This document shows, one piece after another, positions 1 through 9,258 of a DNA stretch of 64,000 nucleotides (within the stretch, counting starts at the first letter, position 1; every line of letters begins with the position of its first letter). The position numbers were made by a program, and so were the translations under genes. The notes beneath the pieces were generated by a model. That model did not search any database. It saw nothing but the letters and a program-made list of their open reading frames with translations, and had not been told where the DNA came from. The stretch covers positions 62,001 through 126,000 of the forward strand of contig NZ_JAIUDA010000001.1 in assembly GCF_020179835.1 (NCBI RefSeq), read 5' to 3'. This DNA is from Pantoea sp. alder81. Lineage in GTDB: Bacteria; Pseudomonadota; Gammaproteobacteria; Enterobacterales; Enterobacteriaceae.

Positions 1-702
1 GGATTGCGGGATGTTACCCTGCACCATGGCGATATCCACGCTGCGTTCCGGCAATGGCTGATACCAGTGCAACATGCGCAGCGGCCATGGCAGCACCAGT
101 AACACGACTGCCGCAATCAGGCTTTTCACCGTGCGGTGGTAAAGCGCATGCACCAGCAGACCGGCGATCACCATCATCAGGAAAGTGATGGTCTCAACGC
201 CCGCCAGCGGTGCAAGACCTTTGAGCGGGCCGTTGATCTGGCTATAGCCGAACTGCAGCCACGGGAATCCGGTGAGGATCCAGCCACGCAGGAATTCGCT
301 GATTTGCCACAGTGCCGGTGCGGCCAGCACCAGACGCCATATAGATGCGCGCGGCCACAGGCGATTGAGCACCGCCGCAAATAGCATCGGATAGATGGCG
401 AGGTAAGCGGCCAGCAATATCACCAGGAAGACGTTAACCGGGCCAGGCATACCGCCAAAGGTGGCGATGCTGACGTAAACCCAGTTAATGCCACTGCCGA
501 ACAGACCAAAGCCCCAGATGAAGCCAATGGCAGCAGCTTGTGGACTTCGGCGATCCAGCAGCAACAGCTGCAGACCCGCCAGGGAAACTAATGCGGCAGG
601 CCAAAAATCGTAGGGAGAAAAGGAAAGGGTGCCAATGGCACCCGTAATCAAAGCCAGCAGCAGGCGAACCCGCTGCTGCGAGTAAAGAGAGGCTAATGCC
701 AT
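1..702 (-). CDS. lnt: Apolipoprotein N-acyltransferase, N-terminal part (cut by window edge)
   Basis: Lnt adds the third acyl chain to the N-terminal cysteine of lipoproteins in the inner membrane. The 234 visible codons read as a chain of hydrophobic segments with the family stretches [20 protein letters not shown] and [11 protein letters not shown], then the start of the nitrilase domain ([12 protein letters not shown]). The catalytic Glu-Lys-Cys residues lie beyond the window. The ATG at 700-702 is 4 bases after the corC stop, so it is the last visible gene of a ybeZ-ybeY-corC-lnt operon. Confidence 0.95.
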   Translation of the reverse strand, partial: MALASLYSQQRVRLLLALITGAIGTLSFSPYDFWPAALVSLAGLQLLLLDRRSPQAAAIGFIWGFGLFGSGINWVYVSIATFGGMPGPVNVFLVILLAAYLAIYPMLFAAVLNRLWPRASIWRLVLAAPALWQISEFLRGWILTGFPWLQFGYSQINGPLKGLAPLAGVETITFLMMVIAGLLVHALYHRTVKSLIAAVVLLVLPWPLRMLHWYQPLPERSVDIAMVQGNIPQS

Positions 703-706
703 AAAA

Positions 707-1588
707 TTATTCGTCTTCGAGTTGCGGTTGTGGAGAATCTTCCGGAATTTTCACATGCACCTGGATGATACGGCGGCTGTCGGCCATCGCGACTTTGAAT
801 TGGTAACCATCAATGTCGATGCTCTCACCGCGCGCGGGAAGGTGGCCGAATCCCTGCATCACCAGACCGCCAATGGTATCCACTTCGTCATCACTGAAGC
901 TGGTACCAAATACCTCGTTAAAATCTTCGATAGGCGCAAGCGCACGCACTGTGTAGGTGTGGCGATTCAACTGACGGATATCACGATCTTCCTCATCGTC
1001 ATACTCATCTTCAATTTCGCCGACAATCAATTCGAGGATGTCTTCAATCGTGACCAGTCCGGAAACGCCGCCGAATTCGTCAATGACGATCGCCATATGA
1101 TAGCGCTGGGAACGGAACTCTTTCAGCATGCGGTCGACACGCTTACTTTCAGGTACCACCACGGCGGTGCGCAGCACTTTCTCAATGCTGAAAGGCTCAG
1201 ACGCGCTGCTCATAAACGGCAGCAGGTCTTTGGCCATCAAAATGCCTTCGACGTGGTCTTTATCTTCGCTGATTACCGGGAAGCGTGAGTGGGCGGAATC
1301 AATAATGACCGCAAGGCACTCTTCAAGGCTTTGGTTGCGTTTAAGGGTGATCATCTGGGAGCGCGGGATCATGATGTCACGCACGCGCTGCTCGGCAATA
1401 TCCAGTACCCCTTCGAGCATGTCGCGGGTATCCTGGTCGATCAGCTCTTTTTGCTCAGAATCGCGGATCAGTCCCAGTAGCTCATCACGGTTTTTAGGTT
1501 CACCGTGAAAAAGTTGGTTAATTAACAGGGAGAAAAATCCCTTTTTACTACTGGGTGCGTCGCTGTTTTGAGAATGGTCGTCGCTCAT
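707..1588 (-). CDS. corC: CorC/YbeX, CBS-domain protein linked to Mg2+/Co2+ efflux
   Basis: A 293-residue cytosolic protein with a CBS-domain pair (roughly residues 70-195, with [12 protein letters not shown] and [13 protein letters not shown]) and a C-terminal CorC_HlyC/transporter-associated domain. In E. coli, YbeX/CorC is linked to Mg2+/Co2+ resistance and ribosome maturation. The frame is open 16 codons further upstream, but I chose the ATG at 1586-1588 because the protein then begins MSDD as in E. coli (292 residues). It lies in one operon between ybeY and lnt. Confidence 0.94.
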   Translation of the reverse strand: MSDDHSQNSDAPSSKKGFFSLLINQLFHGEPKNRDELLGLIRDSEQKELIDQDTRDMLEGVLDIAEQRVRDIMIPRSQMITLKRNQSLEECLAVIIDSAHSRFPVISEDKDHVEGILMAKDLLPFMSSASEPFSIEKVLRTAVVVPESKRVDRMLKEFRSQRYHMAIVIDEFGGVSGLVTIEDILELIVGEIEDEYDDEEDRDIRQLNRHTYTVRALAPIEDFNEVFGTSFSDDEVDTIGGLVMQGFGHLPARGESIDIDGYQFKVAMADSRRIIQVHVKIPEDSPQPQLEDE

Positions 1589-1672
1589 GGCGTTATTATT
1601 TCGTTCTCTCTGGTGAGGGAAAGTAACTGCTGGCATCCGCGCCAGCAGCGCAATAACCTGAACCTAATGGGC

Positions 1673-2146
1673 TCAGGCGTCTTCTTTCTCCGAAATGTAC
1701 GGGTCAGGATAACCAAGAGCAAGCATTATCTCGGTCTCCAGCGCCTCCATTTCTTCGGCTTCTTCATCTTCAATATGGTCATAGCCCAGCAGATGTAGCG
1801 TGCCGTGGACCACCATATGCGCCCAGTGGGCTTCAACGGTTTTGCCTTGTTCTTCCGCTTCTTGCTCAACAACCTGACGACAAATAATCAGATCGCCCAG
1901 CAGTGGCAGCTCAATCCCTGGTGGCGCTTCAAACGGGAAAGAGAGCACGTTGGTCGGCTTATCTTTACCGCGATAAGTCAGATTAAGCTCATGACTCTCT
2001 GCCTCATCCACCAGACGGATGGTCACTTCACTTTCCGGCTGGAAAGGCGTTACTGCGGCTTCTAGCCAGCGCTGGAAAGCGGTTTCGGCTGGCAGGCCAT
2101 TTTCATCGGCACAAGCCAACTGTAGATCTAAAATCACCGCGCTCAT
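1673..2146 (-). CDS. ybeY: Endoribonuclease YbeY (16S rRNA 3' end maturation)
   Basis: YbeY is a zinc-dependent RNase that matures the 3' end of 16S rRNA and takes part in 70S quality control. The 157-residue protein carries the family metal motif with H114, H118 and H124 in [11 protein letters not shown]. Its ATG overlaps the ybeZ stop by 4 bases (ATGA at 2143-2146), which implies translational coupling. An 84-base gap separates it from corC. Confidence 0.96.
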   Translation of the reverse strand: MSAVILDLQLACADENGLPAETAFQRWLEAAVTPFQPESEVTIRLVDEAESHELNLTYRGKDKPTNVLSFPFEAPPGIELPLLGDLIICRQVVEQEAEEQGKTVEAHWAHMVVHGTLHLLGYDHIEDEEAEEMEALETEIMLALGYPDPYISEKEDA

Positions 2147-3216
2147 GAAGGCTCCTGCGGGCTGGATGGGGTAGCAAGTTGAGTCGCCAGCGTTTCACGC
2201 TTGCGCTCTTCTGCCAGTTTGTCACGGCGTTTCTGGTCGGCTTCTTCCCACGCTTCATAAGCATTCACGATACGTGCGACAACCGGATGACGCACCACGT
2301 CTTCGCTGTGGAAAAAGTTAAAGCTGATTTCATCAACTTCCGCCAATACTTCAATGGAATGGCGCAGGCCGGATTTGGTGCTGCGCGGCAGGTCAATCTG
2401 CGTGACGTCACCGGTGATCACCGCTTTGGAGTTGAAGCCGATACGGGTCAGGAACATCTTCATCTGTTCGGTGGTGGTGTTCTGACTTTCATCGAGAATC
2501 ACAAAGGCGTCATTGAGCGTACGGCCGCGCATGTAAGCCAGCGGAGCCACTTCGATAACGTTGCGCTCCATCAGCTTTTCCACGCGCTCAAAGCCGAGCA
2601 TTTCGAACAGGGCATCGTAGAGTGGACGCAGATAAGGATCGACTTTCTGGCTCAGGTCACCCGGCAGGAAGCCCAGTTTCTCACCGGCCTCAACCGCAGG
2701 ACGCGTTAGCAGAATACGTCGAATTTCCTGACGTTCCAGTGCATCAACGGCAGCGGCAACCGCCAGATAGGTTTTACCGGTCCCCGCAGGACCCACACCA
2801 AAGGTGATGTCATGGTCGAGGATGTTCGCCACGTACTGCGCCTGGTTAGGCGTACGAGGCTTAATCACACCGCGCTTAGTTTTGATGTGGATGGCTTTAC
2901 CAAACTCCGGCACGCTTTCGGCGGTTTGCTCCAGTACACGGCTCTCTTTGATCGCCAGATGCACCTGGTCCGGTTCAATATCCGGGATTTGGCCACGCAC
3001 AGGCGCGGTGCTCACGTACAGGTCGCGCAGAATATTGATGGCCGCGTCGACACTGAGCGATCGGCCCACCAGTTTGAAGTGATTGTCCCGGCGGTTGATT
3101 TCGACACCGAGACGTTTTTCCAGCTGCTTCACATTGTCATCAAACGGACCGCACAGGCTCATCAGTCGGCGGTTATCGGCCGGTTCAAGGGCGATTTCAC
3201 GAGTTTCGATATTCAA
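2143..3216 (-). CDS. ybeZ: PhoH-like ATPase YbeZ (TTG start)
   Basis: A PhoH-family P-loop ATPase that partners YbeY. The Walker A motif GPAGTGKT is at about residues 142-149 and a Walker B-like ILDESQN at about 240-246. I prefer the TTG at 3214-3216: an AAGGA Shine-Dalgarno sits 5 bases upstream, and the protein then begins (M)NIETREI like E. coli YbeZ (MNIDTREI). A GTG six codons further upstream (3234) also opens the frame but has no visible ribosome binding site. Length is 357 residues. It is the first gene of the ybeZ-ybeY-corC-lnt operon. Confidence 0.93.
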   Translation of the reverse strand: MNIETREIALEPADNRRLMSLCGPFDDNVKQLEKRLGVEINRRDNHFKLVGRSLSVDAAINILRDLYVSTAPVRGQIPDIEPDQVHLAIKESRVLEQTAESVPEFGKAIHIKTKRGVIKPRTPNQAQYVANILDHDITFGVGPAGTGKTYLAVAAAVDALERQEIRRILLTRPAVEAGEKLGFLPGDLSQKVDPYLRPLYDALFEMLGFERVEKLMERNVIEVAPLAYMRGRTLNDAFVILDESQNTTTEQMKMFLTRIGFNSKAVITGDVTQIDLPRSTKSGLRHSIEVLAEVDEISFNFFHSEDVVRHPVVARIVNAYEAWEEADQKRRDKLAEERKRETLATQLATPSSPQEPS

Positions 3217-3424
3217 TTGAATCCTTTGGGTCACTCAGGGCCAGTTGAAGAAGATGTATCCAATGCTTCATCACAGAGATAAGCATCTATACGGAATTAT
3301 TTATGGGGCAAGGCCCGGCTGCAAGTTGCAAAAGCGATATTTGGGCGTTGCAGGCGGAATGCAAGGGGTACGGGATGAAACAGGCGGCAGCACCTTGTGC
3401 ACTGCCGCGCAAAGCGAGGGGGCA

Positions 3425-4849
3425 TCAAGGCTGGTAAAGACCTACGCCGATGTCATTTTCGCGGCGTGTGCGGGCTATCACGGCATCGGGGCTGAGGCTG
3501 ACGCGTAACGCCATTTCATCTTCGGTGCGGATCAGTTTGCCGCGCAGCGAGTTGGCATGAACATCGACAATTTCCACGTCAACAAACTTGCCGATCATCT
3601 CCACAGGCGCTTCGAAGTTTACCACGCGGTTGTTGTCGGTGCGTCCGGTCAACTCCATCACATTTTTACGTGAGATGCCTTCTATTAGCACACGCTGCGT
3701 GGTACCGAGCATGCGGCGGCTCCAGGCCATCGCCTGCTGATTGAGGCGATCCTGCAGAATATACAGGCGCTGCTTTTTCTCTTCTTCGGAAACATCGTCA
3801 GGCAAATCAGCGGCAGGGGTACCCGGACGTGCCGAATAGATGAAGCTGAAGCTGACATCGAAATTCACGTCGCCCACCAGTTTCATGGTCTGTTCAAAAT
3901 CCTGCTGCGTTTCGCCAGGGAAACCAATGATGAAATCTGAACTCATCTGAATATCCGGGCGGGCTTTCTGTAGCTTACGGATGATGGCTTTGTATTCCAG
4001 CGCGGTGTGTGCACGCTTCATCAGCGTCAGGATACGATCGGCACCGCTCTGTACCGGTAAGTGCAGGAAGCTCGCCAGCTCTGGCGTGTCCCGGTAGACA
4101 TCGATAATGTCATCGGTGAATTCAATGGGATGGCTGGTGGTGAAACGGATGCGGTCGATGCCATCAATGGCCGCCACCAGACGCAACAGTTCCGCGAAGC
4201 TGCAGATTTGGTCATCAAAGGTCGTGCCGCGATAGGCATTAACGTTTTGACCCAGCAAGTTCACTTCTCGCACGCCCTGCGCGGCCAGTTGCGCAACTTC
4301 CAGCAGAATATCGTCACACGGACGGCTCACTTCCTCGCCGCGCGTATAAGGCACCACGCAGAAAGTACAATATTTGTTGCAGCCTTCCATAATGGACACA
4401 AAGGCAGTCGGGCCTTCTGCGCGCGGTTCCGGTAAGCGGTCAAATTTCTCGATTTCCGGGAAGCTGATGTCAATCACCGGGCTTTTCGTCCCGCGCACCT
4501 GATTAAGCATCTCTGGCAGGCGATGCAGCGTCTGTGGGCCAAACACAATATCCACGCAGTTGGCGCGTTCACGCAGACGTTCGCCTTCCTGCGAAGCGAC
4601 ACAGCCGCCGACGCCAATAATCACGTCAGGATTTATCGCTTTCAATTTCTTCCAGCGTCCTAACAGGGCGAAAACCTTCTCCTGCGCCTTCTCACGGATC
4701 GAGCAGGTGTTGAGCAGCAATACGTCGGCCTCTTCAGCGTCTTCGGTCAGGGTGTAACCGTGTGTGCTGTTCAGCAGATCGGCCATCTTTGATGAATCGT
4801 ACTCATTCATCTGACAGCCCCAGGTTTTAATATGCAGTTTTTTGGTCAT
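3425..4849 (-). CDS. miaB: tRNA-2-methylthio-N6-dimethylallyladenosine synthase MiaB
   Basis: A radical-SAM methylthiotransferase that converts i6A37 to ms2i6A37 in tRNA. In the 474-residue protein the N-terminal UPF0004 domain holds cluster-binding C12, C49 and C83, the radical-SAM motif CNKYCTFC has C157, C161 and C164, and a TRAM domain closes the protein. The cysteine numbering equals that of E. coli. I chose the ATG at 4847-4849 because it gives the family start [18 protein letters not shown]; upstream in-frame ATGs exist at 4861 and 4924. Divergent from ubiF. Confidence 0.96.
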   Translation of the reverse strand: MTKKLHIKTWGCQMNEYDSSKMADLLNSTHGYTLTEDAEEADVLLLNTCSIREKAQEKVFALLGRWKKLKAINPDVIIGVGGCVASQEGERLRERANCVDIVFGPQTLHRLPEMLNQVRGTKSPVIDISFPEIEKFDRLPEPRAEGPTAFVSIMEGCNKYCTFCVVPYTRGEEVSRPCDDILLEVAQLAAQGVREVNLLGQNVNAYRGTTFDDQICSFAELLRLVAAIDGIDRIRFTTSHPIEFTDDIIDVYRDTPELASFLHLPVQSGADRILTLMKRAHTALEYKAIIRKLQKARPDIQMSSDFIIGFPGETQQDFEQTMKLVGDVNFDVSFSFIYSARPGTPAADLPDDVSEEEKKQRLYILQDRLNQQAMAWSRRMLGTTQRVLIEGISRKNVMELTGRTDNNRVVNFEAPVEMIGKFVDVEIVDVHANSLRGKLIRTEDEMALRVSLSPDAVIARTRRENDIGVGLYQP

Positions 4850-5018
4850 CGAACTAGCCATTGATTCAGTGCAGGGAAGTGCAGGGCGCGTATTGTAATG
4901 CTTTGCTGCTGTTGTGACCAGCACAGCAGGGCCTGAGATTGTGCAGCCAATTTCCGGTACACTTTATCTATCAACGTGATGACGTGAGCTATCACGGCAA
5001 GCAGAAGGATTAGAGTCA

Positions 5019-6191
5019 ATGCAGGATTCACATTTTGATGTGGTGGTGGTGGGTGGCGGCATGGTGGGCGCGGCGCTTGCCTGTGGCCTGGCACAGCAGC
5101 AATTTCGCGTGGCGGTGATTGAACGCGCCGAACCCACTGTGTTTGATGCCGCAAGCCCGCCCGATGTGCGCATTTCTGCTATCGGTGCTTCGTCGGTGGC
5201 ACTGCTGCGTCAATTGGATGTGTGGGAGCGCGTAAAGGCGATGCGTTGCGCGCCTTACCGTAAACTCGAAACCTGGGAGTGGCAAAGTGCGCATGTGACC
5301 TTTGATGCTGCCTCGCTGGGCCTGCCAGAGCTGGGATATATGGTGGAAAACAGCGTGCTGCAACGTGCGCTGTGGGAAAAGATGCAGGAAGAGGGCATCA
5401 CGCTGATCTGTCCCGCCAGCCTGCAACAGCTTCAATCGCACAGCGGCGGTTGGCATGTTCAACTGGATAATGGCACCGCGCTGGATACACGTCTGGTGGT
5501 GGGTGCTGATGGTGCTAACTCGCGCGCGCGCCAACTGGCGGGGATTGGGGTACGTGGGTGGCAATATGCCCAGTCCTGTATGCTGATCAGCGTCGAGTGC
5601 GAGCAGGAAGTTGGGGATTCGACCTGGCAGCAATTCACGCCAGAGGGACCACGCGCGTTCCTGCCGCTGTTTGATCATCACGCCTCTCTGGTGTGGTATG
5701 ACGCACCGGCGCGTATTCGCCAGCTACAGGCAATGCCATTGTCACAGCTTGAAAAAGAGATTCATGCCCACTTCCCGGCACGCTTAGGGCGGATTCGGGT
5801 GAAGAAGGCAGCCTCATTCCCGCTGGTGCGTCGCCACGCTTCGCGCTATGTCTTGCCAGGATTAGCGCTGGTGGGAGATGCGGCACACACCATCAATCCC
5901 CTCGCGGGACAGGGCGTGAATCTCGGGTATCGTGATGTTGATGCCTTAATCAATACACTGGTTGATGCGCGCAGCCAGGCACAGTTGTGGTCATCTGATG
6001 TGGTGTTACAGCGCTATCATCGTCAACGCTATAAAGATAATTTGCTGATGCAGGGTGGAATGGATTTGTTCTATTTTGCCTTCAGCAATACGCTTTCACC
6101 GTTGCGATTTGCACGAAATCTGGCATTGATTGCGGCGGAGAATGCCGGAGCGTTGAAACGCAAGGCGCTGAAATACGCGTTGGGCTTGTAA
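5019..6191 (+). CDS. ubiF: 3-demethoxyubiquinol 3-hydroxylase UbiF
   Basis: A flavin monooxygenase of the UbiH/COQ6 family that hydroxylates the C5/C6 ring position in ubiquinone synthesis. The 390-residue sequence has the FAD-binding GGGMVGAALA near residue 12, the family DG motif (VVGADGANSRAR) and GD motif (LVGDAAHTINPLAGQG). It is divergent from miaB and followed by the tRNA-cluster terminator on the other strand. The family also contains UbiH and UbiI; the position next to miaB supports UbiF. Confidence 0.93.
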   Translation: MQDSHFDVVVVGGGMVGAALACGLAQQQFRVAVIERAEPTVFDAASPPDVRISAIGASSVALLRQLDVWERVKAMRCAPYRKLETWEWQSAHVTFDAASLGLPELGYMVENSVLQRALWEKMQEEGITLICPASLQQLQSHSGGWHVQLDNGTALDTRLVVGADGANSRARQLAGIGVRGWQYAQSCMLISVECEQEVGDSTWQQFTPEGPRAFLPLFDHHASLVWYDAPARIRQLQAMPLSQLEKEIHAHFPARLGRIRVKKAASFPLVRRHASRYVLPGLALVGDAAHTINPLAGQGVNLGYRDVDALINTLVDARSQAQLWSSDVVLQRYHRQRYKDNLLMQGGMDLFYFAFSNTLSPLRFARNLALIAAENAGALKRKALKYALGL

Positions 6192-6239
6192 GTGTCAGAG
6201 CGTCGCAAGGCGCTCTTTGCTTTACCCGGATGCAGAAAA

Positions 6240-6268
6240 CAATAAAGCCCGCAAAAGCGGGCTTTATT
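6240..6268 (-). terminator. Terminator of the Met-Leu-Gln tRNA operon
   Basis: A perfect 12-bp stem (AATAAAGCCCGC/GCGGGCTTTATT) with a 4-base loop, followed on the minus strand by a T-rich stretch. It sits just after the last tRNA-Gln and may also serve ubiF from the other strand. Confidence 0.85.
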
Positions 6269-6276
6269 GTGCAATT

Positions 6277-6351
6277 TGGCTGGGGTGCAGGGATTCGAAC
6301 CCCGGAATGCTGGTATCAGAAACCAGAGCCTTACCGCTTGGCGACACCCCA
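6277..6351 (-). tRNA. glnX: tRNA-Gln (CUG), copy 3
   Basis: 75 bases including the encoded CCA. It folds as a full cloverleaf; the anticodon loop TTCTGAT has anticodon CTG, which reads CAG. Last gene of the eight-tRNA transcript; identical to the next two genes. Confidence 0.95.
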
Positions 6352-6378
6352 ATAATGCGTTTTCAAATTGTCTTTAAT

Positions 6379-6453
6379 TGGCTGGGGTGCAGGGATTCGA
6401 ACCCCGGAATGCTGGTATCAGAAACCAGAGCCTTACCGCTTGGCGACACCCCA
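6379..6453 (-). tRNA. tRNA-Gln (CUG), copy 2
   Basis: 75 bases including CCA, anticodon CTG, identical to its two neighbours. Separated from them by unrelated 27- and 30-base spacers. E. coli has only two Gln(CUG) genes at this place (glnV, glnX), so this cluster has one more. Confidence 0.95.
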
Positions 6454-6483
6454 ATTAATGGTGTTACAAATTCTTCTTAAATA

Positions 6484-6558
6484 TGGCTGGGGTGCAGGGA
6501 TTCGAACCCCGGAATGCTGGTATCAGAAACCAGAGCCTTACCGCTTGGCGACACCCCA
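6484..6558 (-). tRNA. glnV: tRNA-Gln (CUG), copy 1
   Basis: 75 bases including CCA, anticodon CTG. Only 6 bases from the neighbouring tRNA-Met, as expected for processing from a polycistronic precursor. Confidence 0.95.
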
Positions 6559-6564
6559 AAAATT

Positions 6565-6641
6565 TGGTGGCTACGACGGGATTTGAACCTGTGACCCCAT
6601 CATTATGAGTGATGTGCTCTAACCAGCTGAGCTACGTAGCC
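6565..6641 (-). tRNA. metU: tRNA-Met (CAU), elongator
   Basis: 77 bases including CCA. The anticodon loop CTCATAA has anticodon CAT. The acceptor stem begins GGCTACG and pairs fully, as in elongator tRNA-Met, not the initiator. Identical to the copy at 6970. Confidence 0.95.
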
Positions 6642-6669
6642 TGAGTTTACTGCTTATTACTTCCGATAA

Positions 6670-6744
6670 TGGCTGGGATACCTGGATTCGAACCAGGGAA
6701 TGCCGGTATCAAAAACCGGTGCCTTACCGCTTGGCGATATCCCA
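6670..6744 (-). tRNA. glnW: tRNA-Gln (UUG), copy 2
   Basis: 75 bases including CCA. The anticodon loop TTTTGAT has anticodon TTG, which reads CAA. The acceptor stem (TGGGATA/TATCCCA) differs slightly from the next copy, so the two are not recent identical duplicates. Confidence 0.95.
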
Positions 6745-6778
6745 TCTGTCGACTCGTATCCACGAGTAAATATCGGAT

Positions 6779-6853
6779 TGGCTGGGGTACCAGGATTCGA
6801 ACCTGGGAATGCTGGTATCAAAAACCAGTGCCTTACCGCTTGGCGATACCCCA
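6779..6853 (-). tRNA. glnU: tRNA-Gln (UUG), copy 1
   Basis: 75 bases including CCA, anticodon TTG, acceptor stem TGGGGTA/TACCCCA. Third gene of the transcript after Met and Leu. Confidence 0.95.
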
Positions 6854-6873
6854 TCCGGCTGCCGAGACTGAAA

Positions 6874-6958
6874 TGGTGCGGGAGGCGAGACTTGAACTCG
6901 CACACCTTGCGGCGCTAGAACCTAAATCTAGTGCGTCTACCAATTTCGCCACTCCCGC
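6874..6958 (-). tRNA. leuW: tRNA-Leu (UAG)
   Basis: 85 bases including CCA, with the long variable arm typical of class II tRNA. The anticodon loop TTTAGGT has anticodon TAG. Second gene of the cluster, as leuW is in E. coli. Confidence 0.95.
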
Positions 6959-6969
6959 GAAAAAAAAGA

Positions 6970-7046
6970 TGGTGGCTACGACGGGATTTGAACCTGTGAC
7001 CCCATCATTATGAGTGATGTGCTCTAACCAGCTGAGCTACGTAGCC
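6970..7046 (-). tRNA. metT: tRNA-Met (CAU), elongator, first gene of cluster
   Basis: 77 bases including CCA, anticodon CAT, identical to the copy at 6565. Nearest to the promoter at 7085-7113. Confidence 0.95.
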
Positions 7047-7084
7047 ATCTTTTTTCGCTAACCTTCATCGGCGTTGCGGGGCGC

Positions 7085-7113
7085 ATTATGCGTATTGAGC
7101 TTTGTAGCGTCAA
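7085..7113 (-). promoter_or_regulatory. Sigma-70 promoter of the tRNA cluster
   Basis: On the minus strand there is a -35 TTGACG, a 17-base spacer and a -10 CATAAT, followed by a GC-rich discriminator (GCGCCCCGC) of the kind seen at stringently controlled stable-RNA promoters. It lies about 40 bases before the first tRNA. Confidence 0.85.
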
Positions 7114-7208
7114 CAAGTTTTTTGCCGTTTTTTGCCTTAAAACGCCTGTTTGACTGGCTTGTAACCAGGGTGGCGATTTATTCAGCAGTTTTCGATCGCA
7201 ACATCGAC

Positions 7209-7242
7209 GATAAAAACAAAAAGGGGCCTATTCAGACCCCTT
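7209..7242 (-). terminator. Terminator of asnB
   Basis: An AAGGGGTC/GGCCCCTT stem (one G-T pair) with a 6-base loop, then TTTTTGTTTTT on the minus strand, 20 bases after the asnB stop. Confidence 0.8.
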
Positions 7243-7261
7243 ATCCTACTCATTCACAAGC

Positions 7262-8929
7262 TTATTTGTAGGCGGACTGATGCACACCGACAGCACGACC
7301 TGAAGGGTCATCCATGTTCTTGAAGGCTTCATCCCATTCAATGGCTTTCGCTGAAGAACAGGCAACGGATGGACCGCCCGGTACACACTCTGCAGCGCTG
7401 GCAATCGGGAACAGCTCTTCAAAGATTTCGCGGTACAAATACGCTTCTTTCGAGTTCGGCGTGTTGTACGGGAAGCGGAAGTGCGCGGTAGACAACTGCT
7501 GATCGGTGACCTGCTTCGCGGCCACTTCTTTCAGGCTATCGATCCAGCTGTAGCCTACGCCATCCGAGAACTGCTCTTTCTGACGCCATGCGACACTTTC
7601 CGGCAGGTAAGAAGAGAAGCATTCACGCAGAATGTGTTTTTCCATTTTGCCGTTGCTGCCGCACAGTTTGTCTTCCGGGTTGATGCGCATCGCCACATCG
7701 AGGAATTTCTTGTCGAGGAAGGGTACGCGTGCTTCAACGCCCCATGCCGACATCGCTTTGTTGGCACGCGCACAGTCAAACATGTGCAGGGCCAGCAGTT
7801 TGCGCACGTTCTCTTCGTGGAATTCCTGAGCGTTTGGCGCTTTGTGGAAGTACAGGTAGCCGCCAAACACTTCGTCCGCGCCTTCACCTGACAGCACCAT
7901 TTTGATGCCCATCGCCTTGATTTTACGTGACATCAAGTACATTGGCGTGGAGGCGCGAATCGTCGTGACGTCATAAGTTTCGATGTGGTAAATCACATCG
8001 CGAATCGCATCCAGACCTTCCTGCACGGTGAAGTGGATTTCATGGTGCACCGTACCCAGATGCTCAGCCACGGATTTAGCGGCTTTCAAATCTGGTGAAC
8101 CTTCCAGACCGACAGCAAAGGAGTGCAGCTGTGGCCACCAGGCATCACTTTTATCTTCATCTTCCACACGTTTCGCGGCAAAGCGCTTGGTCACGGCAGA
8201 GATGATGGACGAGTCAAGGCCGCCAGACAGCAGCACGCCATATGGCACGTCAGACATCAGATGGCTTTTCACTGATTCTTCCAGCGCATGCTTCAGGCCC
8301 GCAGCATCGGTGGTGTTCTCTGCAACCGCAGAGAAATCCATCCAGTCACGCTGCCAGTAACGACGGATTTCGCCATCGCTGCTGCACAGGAAGCTTCCCG
8401 GCGGGAATTCTTTGATGGTGCGGCAAACCGGCACCAGCGCTTTCATTTCAGAAGCGACAAACAGGTTGCCGTGCTCATCGTTGCCCATGTACAGCGGGAT
8501 AATCCCGATGTGGTCACGGCCAATCAGATATTGCTGTTTCACGCTGTCCCACAGAATAAAGGCGAACATGCCTTGCAGGTCATCAAGGAAATCGAGGCCT
8601 TTTTCCTGGTACAGCGCGAGGATCACTTCGCAGTCAGAACCGGTCTGGAACGCATAACGATCGCTCAGTTCAGCACGCAAAGCCTGATGGTTGTAGATCT
8701 CGCCGTTCACGGCCAGTACGTGGGTGTGGTCAGCGTTGTACAGCGGCTGTGCACCGTTGTTAACGTCAACAATCGACAGGCGCTCATGCACCAGAATGGC
8801 TTTGTCATCGGCATAGACACCAGACCAGTCCGGGCCACGGTGACGCATCAGACGGGAACACTCCAGCGCTTTCTTGCGCAGTTCAACAGGATCGGATTTC
8901 AGATCCAGCACACCAAAAATCGAACACAT
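7262..8929 (-). CDS. asnB: Asparagine synthetase B (glutamine-hydrolysing)
   Basis: Makes asparagine from aspartate, glutamine and ATP. The 555-residue protein has an N-terminal class II glutamine amidotransferase domain whose catalytic Cys2 follows the start Met (MCSIFGVLD), then a synthetase domain with the PP-loop SGGLDSS near residue 235. An AGGAGT ribosome binding site precedes the ATG. As in E. coli it lies after nagD in the same direction; a candidate nagD terminator separates them, and its upstream region holds AT-rich palindromes. Confidence 0.96.
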   Translation of the reverse strand: MCSIFGVLDLKSDPVELRKKALECSRLMRHRGPDWSGVYADDKAILVHERLSIVDVNNGAQPLYNADHTHVLAVNGEIYNHQALRAELSDRYAFQTGSDCEVILALYQEKGLDFLDDLQGMFAFILWDSVKQQYLIGRDHIGIIPLYMGNDEHGNLFVASEMKALVPVCRTIKEFPPGSFLCSSDGEIRRYWQRDWMDFSAVAENTTDAAGLKHALEESVKSHLMSDVPYGVLLSGGLDSSIISAVTKRFAAKRVEDEDKSDAWWPQLHSFAVGLEGSPDLKAAKSVAEHLGTVHHEIHFTVQEGLDAIRDVIYHIETYDVTTIRASTPMYLMSRKIKAMGIKMVLSGEGADEVFGGYLYFHKAPNAQEFHEENVRKLLALHMFDCARANKAMSAWGVEARVPFLDKKFLDVAMRINPEDKLCGSNGKMEKHILRECFSSYLPESVAWRQKEQFSDGVGYSWIDSLKEVAAKQVTDQQLSTAHFRFPYNTPNSKEAYLYREIFEELFPIASAAECVPGGPSVACSSAKAIEWDEAFKNMDDPSGRAVGVHQSAYK

Positions 8930-9258
8930 AACTGACTCCTGATCTCACCTTGCGGCGATGTTATTTCTACGTTTGTCCGGCAGCCTTGACTGCGTGATGT
9001 ATAAGAAAATGCGCTATCTGGTGGTGTTAACGCAAGCAATATTGCGATCTTTTGATAAAAAGATTGTTGTGATGGCTTAAAAATTAAATTTTATCTAATT
9101 AAATGGCAATTAAATTAGATGGCGTCTAATGAATTGGCGTTTTGGATGATTTCCTGTGCAATTGCCGCTGCACAAAATCACCCTAAAGGGATGTAAAAAC
9201 AAACGCCCCGCTCACACAGCGTGCGGGCAGGGCGATAAGTAAACGCGATAGTGAAGAC
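8930..9258. promoter_or_regulatory. asnB upstream region with AT-rich palindromes
   Basis: 329 bases without a gene. It holds the asnB ribosome binding site, a possible -10 (TATACA on the minus strand near 9000), and at 9093-9130 three ATTAGAY-type half-sites: a 28-base near-perfect palindrome (9093-9120, one mismatch per arm, 4-base centre) overlapped by ATTAGA/TCTAAT (9114-9130). The candidate nagD terminator is at its right end. I do not recognise the operator. Confidence 0.5.
9194..9234 (-). terminator. Probable terminator of the nagBACD operon
   Basis: A GC-rich interrupted hairpin on the minus strand (arms CCCGC/GCGGG with outer CGCC/GGCG) followed by TTTGTTTTT, 25 bases after the nagD stop. 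Confidence 0.6.

Noticed and set aside
6277-7046. Possible prophage or island attachment sites in the tRNA cluster
   Set aside because: All eight tRNAs are complete and there is no integrase or duplicated tRNA end in the neighbourhood; the triple Gln genes are full copies.
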